From Saccharospirillum alexandrii (lineage in GTDB: Bacteria > Pseudomonadota > Gammaproteobacteria > Pseudomonadales > Natronospirillaceae): a DNA stretch of 64,000 nt. The translations under genes and the position numbers were made by a program. Numbering within the stretch: position 1 is the first letter of the stretch; every line of letters begins with the position of its first letter. Below, one piece after another: positions 53,141-62,245 of this stretch. Below the pieces are notes generated by a model. The model searched no databases and was not told the origin of the DNA. It was given only the letters and a program-made list of their open reading frames with translations. The stretch covers positions 1,356,749 through 1,420,748 of the forward strand of contig NZ_RCIP01000001.1 of the NCBI RefSeq assembly GCF_004000275.1. Reading direction: 5' to 3'.

Positions 53141-54417
53141 AACACCAGAATCGGGAAGGTCAGCAACAGTGCGACGTGTACGGCATCGGCCATCACGAAC
53201 GGCAAGGTGCCTTTAAAGATCTTTCGCAATGGTATGTCGGGGGCAATACCGGACAGCACATAAACGTTCATGCCCACCGGTGGTGTGATCAGTGCAATCT
53301 CGGTCATCCGTACCACCAGCACACCGAACAGCACCGCATCGAACCCGAGGTTGGTAACTAGCGGAAAGAAAAGCGGAATGGTTAATGTCATCATGGCCGA
53401 GGCATCAAGCACCATACCCAACAACAAATAAACGGACAGGATGAGCAGCAAGACCACAAACGGAGAGAAGCCGGACTCAGTCACAAAACCGACGATGTTC
53501 AACGGAATATTCGTCACCGTGATGAAGCTGTTAAAGACCAGGGCACCAAATAGAATACCGAAAATCATACCGGTCGTTTTAAGTGTGGAATATATCGCTT
53601 CTTTCAATGCTTTCCAGTTCAATCGACGACGCAGACTGGCCACAATGATGGCACCGAACGCACCCATGGCACCTGCCTCCGTAGGCGTGAACCAACCCAG
53701 CAGTATCCCACCCATCACCAGCATAAACAGGATAATGACCTCACCGGTTTTTTTGAGGCTGACCAGTTTCTCACTGAACGAATACTTGGGGCCCCGTGGG
53801 CCGGCGTTCGGGTTTATCCGGCATACTACGGCAATCGTTATCATATAAAACACTGCCAGCAAAATACCGGGAATAATCCCTGCGGCAAACATTTTGCCAA
53901 TCGACGTTTCGGTGAGAATACCATATATAATGAACATGCCGCTGGGAGGAATCAGACTACCGATGGTTCCGCCGGCGGCAACACTCCCGGAGGCCAGCGA
54001 CACATCGTAATTGTGCTTGCGCATTTCAGGCAGTGCGACCAATCCCATCGTCGCCGTTGTTGCGATGCTCGACGCACTTGCTGCGGCAAAGCCCGATGAA
54101 GCTCCAATCGTTGCCATCGCCAAACCACCCCGACGACGACCCAGCCAGCATGCGGCAACGTCATACAGATCCCGGCCGATTCCGGATGCGAACAAAACAT
54201 GGGCCATGAATAGAAACAAGGGCACCGTTCCGATGGCGTAGTTTGTGGATATATCGAAGGTAACAACCCCCACCTTGATGATGGCGGCATGAAAACTGAT
54301 GAGATAGGCAAAGCCCAGGAAACCAACCAGGCCCATGGCAAAACCGATAGGCATGCCCATCGCGATCAAACTGAACAGGCCAATCAGGCCGACAATTCCA
54401 GTAACTACCGGCGTCAT
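53122..54417 (-). CDS. dctM: TRAP transporter large permease DctM
   Basis: Large permease of the second TRAP system, 431 residues of about twelve helices. Family signatures include ASGIGRDLYDVAACWLGRRRGGLAMATIGASSGFAA (GASSGFAAASASSIATTAT region) and ALITPPVGMNVYVLSGI at the end. Overlaps dctQ by four bases (ATGA) and the MFS gene at its 3' end. Confidence 0.92.
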   Translation of the reverse strand: MTPVVTGIVGLIGLFSLIAMGMPIGFAMGLVGFLGFAYLISFHAAIIKVGVVTFDISTNYAIGTVPLFLFMAHVLFASGIGRDLYDVAACWLGRRRGGLAMATIGASSGFAAASASSIATTATMGLVALPEMRKHNYDVSLASGSVAAGGTIGSLIPPSGMFIIYGILTETSIGKMFAAGIIPGILLAVFYMITIAVVCRINPNAGPRGPKYSFSEKLVSLKKTGEVIILFMLVMGGILLGWFTPTEAGAMGAFGAIIVASLRRRLNWKALKEAIYSTLKTTGMIFGILFGALVFNSFITVTNIPLNIVGFVTESGFSPFVVLLLILSVYLLLGMVLDASAMMTLTIPLFFPLVTNLGFDAVLFGVLVVRMTEIALITPPVGMNVYVLSGIAPDIPLRKIFKGTLPFVMADAVHVALLLTFPILVLWLPSL

Positions 54418-54926
54418 GACTGACTCCCTTTACTGACTTCTTTAACCTGTCTCGTGCGCAACAGAGCCCGAACAACCTGCACCACCAACACCAGGCACAA
54501 CAGCACAATGGCGATCACCAGCAACCACCGAAACGGCGTGACCGGAAACCCCAGAATGGGAGCCTCTTCCCGGTTTCGGGCGCTCTTGAGTGCTTCGAGT
54601 GTTCCGGCATACGCTACTACCACCCAAAACACCGTACCCAGTGCCAGCATCAGAGCGTCGAGCAGACTCGACAGCCGTTCAGGCAGGATCGACGTCATCA
54701 ACTCAACCCGGGTATGGGCCCCTTCATAGGCGGCATAGGCCAGGGAAAAGCTGATCGCCGGGATCAGGAGTATCTCGGCCAGCGTATAGGTTCCTGGAAA
54801 AGCGATGCCGATGGCCCGAAAACTCACCGTCACCACGGTCAGACACATCAGGGCGATAATGCAGGCCACGCCGGTGAAGGCACCCGCCGTCACAACCCAG
54901 CGCAGCAGGCGTTCGATCATTCTCAT
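54414..54926 (-). CDS. dctQ: TRAP transporter small permease DctQ
   Basis: The 170-residue four-helix product has GVACIIALMCLTVVTVSFRAI, then YTLAEILLIPAISFSLAYAAYEGAHTRVELMTSIL (family motif GAHxRVEL here as GAHTRVEL). GGAG precedes the ATG. It links dctP (upstream by 54 bp) and dctM. Confidence 0.9.
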   Translation of the reverse strand: MRMIERLLRWVVTAGAFTGVACIIALMCLTVVTVSFRAIGIAFPGTYTLAEILLIPAISFSLAYAAYEGAHTRVELMTSILPERLSSLLDALMLALGTVFWVVVAYAGTLEALKSARNREEAPILGFPVTPFRWLLVIAIVLLCLVLVVQVVRALLRTRQVKEVSKGSQS

Positions 54927-54980
54927 GCTAATCTCCGCGAATCCGGGCCAGACGCCTTGTCTGGCCCCTCCGGCTTGGGC

Positions 54981-56006
54981 TTAGTCGGCGTTTTGATGGG
55001 CTTGACGAACCTGTTCTAGAATCTCAGTGCCCGGCAGGCCACGCTCGTCCAAATCTTCCGCTACGTCCCGGGCGCTGCTGACAAAGGCCTCTGCATACCG
55101 TTGTTTTTCCGAGTCTGCGATATCGATAAAGGTCACGCCCTGCTCACGCCCAAAGGCTTTACCTGATTCCTCTGCGGCCATCGAATTTTCAAGATTCTTT
55201 TGCGTCAGCCAGTCGATGTTATCGATGAAAACCGCTTGTATGTCTTCAGGCAACGAATTCCAAACATCCTGATTCATGGCCCGCGAGGCATAGGCACCAC
55301 GGCTATGGGGCAGATCAACGTAGTAGTCGACCACTTCCCCAAAACTCAGCGACTTCAACGCTTCGTAGGGCGCAACCACGCCATCAAGTACACCGCGCTG
55401 CAGTGCGGGGTAGGTATCACCCATTGGCATGGCCACACCTTCAGCACCGAATTGAGCCAGGGCGCCGATGTAATCGTTCGCTGCGCGAATGCGCAAGCCT
55501 TGCAAGTCTTCGAGCTCCCGAACCGGGGTGTCCCGCAACTGCAGGTGCATCGGCGTGCCTACGTTGAAACCCAGCACCCGGACACCGTCCAGCTCTTCGG
55601 AAAAGGTTGGAAAGTCTTCCCAAAGCTGCTGGTAAACCTCCAGAACATGAGCCGGGTCTGAATAGCCATAGAAGAAGGCCGGTGTCAGGCGATTCAGTTC
55701 GTAGCCCGAGGTGGCGTAGATCGGAGTGATGTAGGCCATGTCGGCGATGCCGGCCTCCAACTCGTCAACCCCTTCGCGGCTGCTGATCAGTGAGCGGCCC
55801 CAATAAGCGGTGATGTCCACCCGTCCGTCGGTTTGCTCCTCGATACGCTCAATCCAGGCTTCATCGGCAGCACCATAAGGGTGAGTCGTTGAATACGGGG
55901 ATGCATAGGTAAGATTGAATTCCGCTGCGCTGGCAAAGCCAACGGCCAGGGTGGAGCAAACAGATGCAGCAACAATTTGAACTGCACATTTTTTGTTAAA
56001 TACCAT
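54981..56006 (-). CDS. dctP: TRAP transporter solute-binding protein DctP
   Basis: The 341-residue binding protein has a signal peptide ending ASAAEF and the fold features FNLTYASPYSTTHPYGAADEAW and VRELEDLQGLRIRAANDYI, the latter containing the arginine used to bind carboxylates. GAGAGGAAC precedes the ATG at 56006; an in-frame start 84 bases upstream would overlap the CoA-transferase and disrupt the signal peptide. It probably loads the acid handled by the adjacent CoA-transferases. Confidence 0.9.
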   Translation of the reverse strand: MVFNKKCAVQIVAASVCSTLAVGFASAAEFNLTYASPYSTTHPYGAADEAWIERIEEQTDGRVDITAYWGRSLISSREGVDELEAGIADMAYITPIYATSGYELNRLTPAFFYGYSDPAHVLEVYQQLWEDFPTFSEELDGVRVLGFNVGTPMHLQLRDTPVRELEDLQGLRIRAANDYIGALAQFGAEGVAMPMGDTYPALQRGVLDGVVAPYEALKSLSFGEVVDYYVDLPHSRGAYASRAMNQDVWNSLPEDIQAVFIDNIDWLTQKNLENSMAAEESGKAFGREQGVTFIDIADSEKQRYAEAFVSSARDVAEDLDERGLPGTEILEQVRQAHQNAD

Positions 56007-56082
56007 AACCAGTTCCTCTCTCTTCGTTCGTTTTATATTTGTTGTATGGAAGACTCTGAATAGAGCGGACAACCGAATCGAC

Positions 56083-57276
56083 TCACTCACTCAGCATTAC
56101 CGAATCGTTTCTGATCAGTTTCTCAACCTCCTCTTCGGGTATTCCCAGTTCCTGTAAAATGGCACGGGTGTCCGATCCGGGTAATCGGCCTAACTGACGG
56201 ATCGATGCCGGAGTTCTGGAAAATTTCAGCGGCGAACCCAACTGCAGAACAGCGCCATCGCCAGTATTGGACGGATACTCCCCGACCATTCCCCGCGCGC
56301 GGTTATGCAGGTCCTGCATGGCTTCGCTCACGCTGTACACGGGAGCGAACTGGGTTCCGGCCTGCTCAAGAAGGGTCAGCCACTCAGCGCGGGTTCTGGT
56401 TTTGAAAATGTCATTCAGGGCTTCCCGTATTGCCGGCCGGGATTCGACGTCATTTTGCAGGTGGATGAAATCTTCACGACCCACCACTTCGCAGAACCGG
56501 CGCCAGTAACGCGGTTCCATATCGGTGGTGCAAATGAACTGATCATCGGCCGTGCGCCACAGCCCCATGTCCGCCCGGCGACTGCCGCGGGCGGGCAAAT
56601 TTTCCAAATCGGAATGTCTCGACAGTAGGTTGACCAGTAGGCTCATCGAGCAATCGCTCATGGCAATATCGAGGTGTTGGCCCTGCCCGTCCCGGTCGCG
56701 GGCACGCAACGCCGTTACAATGCCGAACGCGGCGTGGGTACCGGTTACGATGTCTGCGGCCGGAATACCTGCAAACCCGGGAGCGTCCGGGTCTTCTCCC
56801 AAACGGGAAGTCACGCCAGCAATAGATAGCGCAACCGGGTCGTGTCCGGGCTTGTCGCGATAGGGACCGGTTTGGCCGCATAAGGTCAGGCTGCAATACA
56901 CCAGGCCCGGGTTTATTTTGGACAGGGCGTCGTAGCCCAAACCCAGTTTTTCCAGAACACCGGGCCGATAATCTTCAACCACAACGTCAACGGTTCGGAC
57001 CAGGTCATGCAGCAGACTGACGACGTCAGCATCGCCCATATCCGCTTGGAATGAGCGTTTGTTGCGCGCCAGAATGTCCCGCTCTCGCAGCCGCGTCCGC
57101 TCTGCCGGTGTCAGCTTATCCCAACCAAATATGGTCGCCTGTTTCGCCAGTTCGCGCGGGTTCTCAACGCGAATGACATCGGCCCCCATGTCACCCAGCA
57201 GCCAGGTACAATAAGGCCCGGGCAACAGGCGCGAAAAGTCCAGGACCCGAACCCCGGCCAATGCGGCGCGACTCAC
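56083..57276 (-). CDS. Family III CoA-transferase (CaiB/BaiF), catalytic Asp present
   Basis: Family III CoA-transferases move CoA between acids through an aspartyl-CoA intermediate. The 397 residues fit: VRVLDFSRLLPGPYCTWLLG at the start, VVVEDYRPGVLEKLGLGYDALS, and GQGQHLDIAMSDCSMSLL with the nucleophile at Asp208. The start is GTG overlapping the next gene's stop as GTGA. It is the third of three such genes in a row. Confidence 0.9.
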   Translation of the reverse strand: MSRAALAGVRVLDFSRLLPGPYCTWLLGDMGADVIRVENPRELAKQATIFGWDKLTPAERTRLRERDILARNKRSFQADMGDADVVSLLHDLVRTVDVVVEDYRPGVLEKLGLGYDALSKINPGLVYCSLTLCGQTGPYRDKPGHDPVALSIAGVTSRLGEDPDAPGFAGIPAADIVTGTHAAFGIVTALRARDRDGQGQHLDIAMSDCSMSLLVNLLSRHSDLENLPARGSRRADMGLWRTADDQFICTTDMEPRYWRRFCEVVGREDFIHLQNDVESRPAIREALNDIFKTRTRAEWLTLLEQAGTQFAPVYSVSEAMQDLHNRARGMVGEYPSNTGDGAVLQLGSPLKFSRTPASIRQLGRLPGSDTRAILQELGIPEEEVEKLIRNDSVMLSE

Positions 57277-58385
57277 AGGTCACCCCACCGGGTAGACGCC
57301 GTAACCGGCACCGGTTTGCGTAATACCCGCGCAGGTGGTTCATCGGCTGTTGTGTGGTGAAACAGAGGTCCCGGCAAGGGTGTCTCGACGCCGCTAGCTT
57401 CATCCCGCACCGGGACGAAGAGGTAGCGTTCAAGCAGGTGCGCGTCGCGTCGTACGTCGTCCAGATTCTTGATCACGGACAATCCCCAACCACGCTCCAA
57501 TGACAAGGCGCCCAGTTCAGCGCGGGTCTGGGTGGCGAAAAAGCGGCCAAAAACGGACTGCCAGCGGTCAATGGTGTCTTGCGGGGTATCGGCGACCAGA
57601 ATGGCCTCCCAGTCTATGTCCGCCAGCTCGCCCGCGACCTGGCGCTCCGTCATCACAGCCACCATGGATCGCATCATGCTGGGGTTATCGATCATCGACC
57701 AGGTGACATAGCCGTCAGCACAGGGCCATACCTGACGCACACCCGACTTGCCCCGCACCAACTGGTTCCCGGTCCGCCGGCCGATTCGACCGGTCCATTC
57801 GTACATAATGGCTTCCCGGTAGTTGGCAAGAACAGCCGACTGAAAGGCAGACACTTCAACCCGCTGGCCCTGGCCGGTGCGGCGGCGCACATGCAGTGCC
57901 AACAAGGCAGCCGTCGCTACCTGGATACCGGTCAGGGCATAAGCCTGCTCTCCCGGCAATCGCAACGGTGGCTTGTTCGGTTCACCGGTAATGGTCATCA
58001 GGCCGGACATGGCCATCAGTGTCAGATCGCTGGCAGGCCGGTCATGGTAAGGGCCGCTCGCGCTGTAAGGGCGTGCGATAACGTGTATCAGGCCCGGCCG
58101 CCCGGCTCTCAGTTCGTCCAGCGTTGAGGTATGCGCAGGACGCCGGTCGTCGAGCACAATGTCGGCGTCATCAATAAGAGCCCACTGGCCAAGATCAGCA
58201 CCTTCCGGCACAGTGACGCGGGTTTTGCCGTGGTGCCAGGCCAGAGTGCGCCAGTGTGGCCGGTCACTGGCCCGCTCCGACGTCACCGAGATCACATCAG
58301 CCCCCATTTCCCGCAGCATTCGCCCACCGAGATCCACCAGACCATTGCTGAACTCCAGTACTTTGATGCCACTCAACATGCTCAT
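57273..58385 (-). CDS. Family III CoA-transferase-like protein, catalytic Asp replaced by Gln
   Basis: This shorter member (370 residues) matches the fold (KVLEFSNGLVDLGGRMLREMG; SASGPYHDRPASDLTLMAMSG; TGQGQRVEVSAFQSAVL). At the position of the nucleophilic Asp it has Gln182 (counted eight residues after the GQGQ motif), so it is unlikely to form an aspartyl-CoA intermediate alone. It may be the non-catalytic partner of a heterodimer with a neighbour. AGGAGG precedes the ATG, which overlaps the upstream stop by four bases. Confidence 0.85.
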   Translation of the reverse strand: MSMLSGIKVLEFSNGLVDLGGRMLREMGADVISVTSERASDRPHWRTLAWHHGKTRVTVPEGADLGQWALIDDADIVLDDRRPAHTSTLDELRAGRPGLIHVIARPYSASGPYHDRPASDLTLMAMSGLMTITGEPNKPPLRLPGEQAYALTGIQVATAALLALHVRRRTGQGQRVEVSAFQSAVLANYREAIMYEWTGRIGRRTGNQLVRGKSGVRQVWPCADGYVTWSMIDNPSMMRSMVAVMTERQVAGELADIDWEAILVADTPQDTIDRWQSVFGRFFATQTRAELGALSLERGWGLSVIKNLDDVRRDAHLLERYLFVPVRDEASGVETPLPGPLFHHTTADEPPARVLRKPVPVTASTRWGDL

Positions 58386-59575
58386 GCCAGTACCTCCTCG
58401 CGCTGCAGCGTCTCGACTTGCTCAGGGCTCATTCCAAGCCAGTCGACCAACACCAGTCGAGTGTGCTCGCCCAGCAACGGAGACCGGCCAACACAGGATG
58501 GGGTGTCCGACATCTGCATCGGTGGCGTCGGCATCTTGCTGGCGCCGAGCACCGGGTGATCAAGCGTGGTGAAATGACCACAGCGGTTCAGTTCGGGGTC
58601 GTCAAACAGGGTTTTGCCATTCAGAACCGGCGCAGCAGGCACACCGGCCCGGCACAGGTCAGCGGCCAGCGTTTCGGCCGTGTGTTGGCGGGTTAGGTCG
58701 CTGAGCCATTCATCCAGTTCGGTACTGTTGTTCCGGCGCGATTCGGCGCTGGCAAATCGAGCGTCGACCGCCTGGTTCGGCTGATCAAACGCCCGGCACA
58801 GCGCCTGCCACTGGGAGTCGTTTTCAACGGAAATGGCGATCCAGCCATCGTCATCGCGGGTTGGGTAAACATTGTGAGGCGACATCACCGGATCACCGTT
58901 CCCCGGCTTTTCAGGTTCATCCGCCTCGGCGTACAGATCGGCCAGAACATGGACCATGGGTTCAATTTGAGAGATGTCCAGATGCTGGCCTTGCCCGGTC
59001 CGGGCGCGTTCTTCCAGGGCGCCGAGAATAGCCACCGTGGCGAACATGGGCGCAATGACGTCGCCATAGGCAAAGGGAGGCATATGCGGTTCATGACCGG
59101 GCCAGCCAGACATGGCCGCGTGGCCGGAATGGGCAGCCGCGGAATTGCCGTAGCCGCGAAAGCCAGCCATGGGCCCGGTACGCCCGGCCACCGACACACT
59201 GGCGAGAATGATCTCCGGTTTGATGCGCTTTAATTCTTCGTAACCAAGACCGATGCGATCCATGAAGCCAGGCCCGAAGTTTTCCACGACCACATCCGCC
59301 CAGGCGATGAGCGATTTGGCAACTTCAACGCCACGGGGCTCCGACAGATTAATGGTGACGCTGTATTTGGAGGTATTGGTTTGGGCGAAAAACGCCGAGG
59401 CATCGGCGTTGGAACTGTCACCCGCGAAAGGCGGGGAACGACGACCCAGGTCGAGGCGCTTGCGCGATTCAACTTTCACAACGGTGGCGCCATTATCGGC
59501 CAGATCTTTGGTGGCGCGCGGTCCGGCGCCGACCCAGCTGAAATCCGCAATGTTAATATCCTGCAAAGCCGTCAT
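58382..59575 (-). CDS. Family III CoA-transferase (CaiB/BaiF), Glu at catalytic position
   Basis: The 397 residues show the family motifs (INIADFSWVGAGPRATKDLA, VVVENFGPGFMDRIGLGY, TGQGQHLDISQIEPMVHVL). The nucleophilic position carries Glu205 instead of Asp. Glu is found here in parts of this superfamily, so activity cannot be excluded. The start at ATG 59575 follows AGGAG; the frame opens 11 codons earlier. It is the first of three coupled CoA-transferase genes and is preceded by a palindromic operator. Confidence 0.88.
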   Translation of the reverse strand: MTALQDINIADFSWVGAGPRATKDLADNGATVVKVESRKRLDLGRRSPPFAGDSSNADASAFFAQTNTSKYSVTINLSEPRGVEVAKSLIAWADVVVENFGPGFMDRIGLGYEELKRIKPEIILASVSVAGRTGPMAGFRGYGNSAAAHSGHAAMSGWPGHEPHMPPFAYGDVIAPMFATVAILGALEERARTGQGQHLDISQIEPMVHVLADLYAEADEPEKPGNGDPVMSPHNVYPTRDDDGWIAISVENDSQWQALCRAFDQPNQAVDARFASAESRRNNSTELDEWLSDLTRQHTAETLAADLCRAGVPAAPVLNGKTLFDDPELNRCGHFTTLDHPVLGASKMPTPPMQMSDTPSCVGRSPLLGEHTRLVLVDWLGMSPEQVETLQREEVLA

Positions 59576-59629
59576 CGGGAAGCTCCTGTCTTGAAGTCGG
59601 TTTATCACCGATCTTGTTTAACTCCACAA

Positions 59630-59648
59630 TAGTTAACTTTGTTAACTA
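59630..59648. promoter_or_regulatory. Palindromic operator, copy 1 (TAGTTAACTTTGTTAACTA)
   Basis: A perfect 8-3-8 palindrome lies 55 bases upstream of the start of the first CoA-transferase gene, overlapping the stop codon of the dehydratase-like gene in front of it. The same sequence occurs at 62802-62820 and, with one mismatch, at 62110-62128, each time before a gene of this locus. Probable binding site of the MarR protein at 62246-62755. Confidence 0.75.
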
Positions 59649-60938
59649 CGTCAAAACCTTTTTTGCCTTCACCTCATCGAGCACCGAGGCGACCCGTGCA
59701 ACCATGGCCTCCCGGTCCCACTCGCGCCGGTCTACCATGTCGGACCAGATCTCAATCACCGTGATTCCCGCCGCTTCCAGCGCCTGTTTCGAGAACAGGG
59801 AACCCTGACCGGAAAAGCGATCGTGCCGGGGGATCAGCATCAGAGCCACGTCGATTCGATAGCGCCGGGCCTGCTCAACCAACCAGGAATTGACCCAGGG
59901 CGGCTGGTGCAGTTGTTCATTCATAGACACAACCCGAGCAGCCAGGGAGCGCATCGGATCGCCATGGTCGTACCGGATGTAACCATCGGCAGCGAACGGC
60001 AGGTACATGGACCAGGCGAACACGGCGCTGTGGCTTTCTTCAAACGCCGCGTAGAAGCTGGTATCGAACCAGAGCCCCGCGCCGACCCACATCATGCGAA
60101 TGGATTCGTCGGGGCATACCGCCACGCCGTCCTCGATGCGCTGTTTCACTTCGTCACGGAAGGCTTCGGCATGTCGCAGGGCCCAGTCCGAACCGCGGTG
60201 CCATTGTGGAATCATCACGTTGGGAATTTGTTCAGCTATTCGAATGGGGCAACGAGGCGCCTGCGCCAACATCTGACTGACGTCATCGAACAGTTCTTCC
60301 TGTCGATTAATGGCGGCCATGTACCGGGCAAACGCATCCGGGTCGAAATCCCGACCCGTGATGTGTTCCAGTTGATGCACCAGGTCGTAGAGTTCCGCTT
60401 CCATCAAGTCGAGACGGTCGGTTCCGTACAAGGTTTCCCAGTCGTCGCGGGCCAGTTGCCACCAGTTGGGCGCCGGGTCCGGAACCGCCGGCGCACTGAA
60501 CAGAAAGAGCGGCGCCCCCGTCTGCTTGGCCCATAAGGAAAAGATGCGCTGATGATCATCGGCGCTTTGTCGGGCGCACAGAATCGCCGGTGCCGGCAAG
60601 CCGCCCCAGGGCTGGCGCTCACGGTCGCCCTCTAGCTCGGCGATCAGCGGCAAACTGGAGTATTTTGCCAATCGATCGTGATAGCCCAGCGTTTCCATGT
60701 AATCGAAGTAATATTCTGACAGCTGCTTGGCCGATAACACCGCCGACCACCACTGGTTAGTGACAATCGGCAGCCCCATGATGTGAAACAATTCATGCGG
60801 TGTATCCGCATTGACAAAGGCGAACTCAGTGCCGGACTTGATCTGCTCACGCAGCCCCCGCACCCAGTCGCGCTGATAGTCGGTTGCCTGACGAGCGGTT
60901 GCCAGCGGCACGTAGTCGGTTGCGTTGGCGTCAGTCAT
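59646..60938 (-). CDS. 2-hydroxyacyl-CoA dehydratase-like protein, larger subunit
   Basis: The 430-residue protein resembles the HgdB/FldB/BcrC family that removes water from 2-hydroxyacyl-CoA or reduces aromatic rings through a [4Fe-4S] ketyl-radical mechanism. TPHELFHIMGLPIVTNQWW corresponds to the family TPxELxyAxG region and PAPAILCARQSADDHQRIFSL to the middle segment, Cys121 being at the usual cluster position. The other two canonical cysteine positions seem to be Ser/Tyr (KYSSLP) and His/Arg (PRHDRF). ATG at 60938 overlaps the previous stop by one base behind GGGAG. Alignment was by eye. Confidence 0.75.
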   Translation of the reverse strand: MTDANATDYVPLATARQATDYQRDWVRGLREQIKSGTEFAFVNADTPHELFHIMGLPIVTNQWWSAVLSAKQLSEYYFDYMETLGYHDRLAKYSSLPLIAELEGDRERQPWGGLPAPAILCARQSADDHQRIFSLWAKQTGAPLFLFSAPAVPDPAPNWWQLARDDWETLYGTDRLDLMEAELYDLVHQLEHITGRDFDPDAFARYMAAINRQEELFDDVSQMLAQAPRCPIRIAEQIPNVMIPQWHRGSDWALRHAEAFRDEVKQRIEDGVAVCPDESIRMMWVGAGLWFDTSFYAAFEESHSAVFAWSMYLPFAADGYIRYDHGDPMRSLAARVVSMNEQLHQPPWVNSWLVEQARRYRIDVALMLIPRHDRFSGQGSLFSKQALEAAGITVIEIWSDMVDRREWDREAMVARVASVLDEVKAKKVLT

Positions 60939-62083
60939 CACAGATCTCCCAAGACAGTGGTCAAGCGTTCCCGGGACCTGGTGATCCAGTCACCGTCCGG
61001 CCTTAAATCGCGAAAGCCAAGTTGCAGCAGAGGAATTCCCCGGTCATTCAACGCCTGTTCCAGACTGGGCAGATCCCAGCCAAATGTGTCGTCGTTCTGG
61101 TCCATCTGGGCGATCACCGCATCGCATTGAGCCAGCGCACAGGCATCGGCCAGCGCATCGACCATGGCGATGGAGGACCGACCTCTGGGGCAAAAGGGAT
61201 CAATCGCCATGGCGTTTAACAGACCGTCCAGATCATCTGACTCACTCATTGGCCCCGGCCAGGCCTGGCCAAATGGCTGCAGATCAGCAACCACACACCC
61301 AACTGAATCGAGCATGCGATATAAGTCTTCGGAGTCAGTGGCTGTTCCAACCAGGCCAAGTCGCTTGCCCATCCGAGCCGGCCTGCTACTCACATCCGAC
61401 AAGGCGGTACGCAATTGCGAAGAAAATTGGGCGGGGTCCAGGTAGCGCCCCGCATTACGCCAGCGTAAAACCTCCAGCGCGGTAAGCCGGGGCGTTCCAT
61501 CACGCTGAACCAGCGTCAGTTCATCGAGCGCCTGGTGCCTGGTGCGGACCTGCTCAATGGCGGTTGCGATGTCTTCCTTGCTCGGGTGCGCGGCACCCAG
61601 CGCCGCCAGTCGAGTCAAAAGCTGACTTGCCTGGCGTTGGTTAAAGGTCATCACAGCCTCAGTGGTGCCCTGTTCCGCGTTCCATAACAGCAGCGTCGGA
61701 AAAGCTGTGTCCGCCTGATGCTGGCGCTGATACTCCAGCGCGTACTGGTAAGCGACCAGGGCTGCCGCATCCTGCCGGCTGAAAACGATGGCCCTCAGAT
61801 GATCCAGTCGTCCACAGGCGAGCCGGTGCAGGAACACACGGGTGTAATCATCCAGGAACGGCTCAATAAATCGCGCCATGCCCTGATGAACGTCATTCAG
61901 CTCCGCATCCGGAATGGCTTTAACGTCTACAAACCGGCATCCTGCCGCAGCCAGCAATACGTCAGGCACCGCATTACCAAAGCACCCCACCCATAGCCGG
62001 GCAGGTTTGTCTTCGCGAGTCGCTGGTCGGGCTTTGTTGGCAAAGGCCGTTTCCAGTTCTGTGATCGCCTGGGCTGACTTCAA
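60938..62083 (-). CDS. 2-hydroxyacyl-CoA dehydratase-like protein, smaller subunit
   Basis: The 381-residue product matches the same family at its ends: an early VPDVLLAAAGCRFVDVKAIP (family vPxELixAaG) and the late WDLPSLEQALNDRGIPLLQL. At the positions of the cluster cysteines it has Ser102 (VFSRQD), Ala/Arg (GMARFIE) and Asn/Asp (DQNDDT), so it probably cannot bind the normal [4Fe-4S] cluster. The start is TTG at 62083, supported by GGAGGT six bases before it. First gene of the nine-gene run, behind operator copy 2. Confidence 0.72.
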   Translation of the reverse strand: MKSAQAITELETAFANKARPATREDKPARLWVGCFGNAVPDVLLAAAGCRFVDVKAIPDAELNDVHQGMARFIEPFLDDYTRVFLHRLACGRLDHLRAIVFSRQDAAALVAYQYALEYQRQHQADTAFPTLLLWNAEQGTTEAVMTFNQRQASQLLTRLAALGAAHPSKEDIATAIEQVRTRHQALDELTLVQRDGTPRLTALEVLRWRNAGRYLDPAQFSSQLRTALSDVSSRPARMGKRLGLVGTATDSEDLYRMLDSVGCVVADLQPFGQAWPGPMSESDDLDGLLNAMAIDPFCPRGRSSIAMVDALADACALAQCDAVIAQMDQNDDTFGWDLPSLEQALNDRGIPLLQLGFRDLRPDGDWITRSRERLTTVLGDL

Positions 62084-62109
62084 TCTGCACCTCCGGGTCG
62101 CTTTGTTAT

Positions 62110-62128
62110 TAGTTAATTTAGTTAACTA
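62110..62128. promoter_or_regulatory. Palindromic operator, copy 2
   Basis: TAGTTAAT-TTA-GTTAACTA, one mismatch to a perfect 8-3-8 palindrome, lies 27 bases before the TTG start of the dehydratase-like operon and 118 bases before the divergent marR. Placed in this intergenic region it could control both directions, so the regulator may also repress itself. Confidence 0.72.
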
Positions 62129-62245
62129 TATCGATTTGTCTGTGTCAAACGCATTGTTCACGATCGCTGGCTGGCGCAGATCACGGCTTGACTTTGAGCG
62201 CTTCCGTGGCAAATTCACTGCTGAAAAAATGGATTCTGGAACCCT

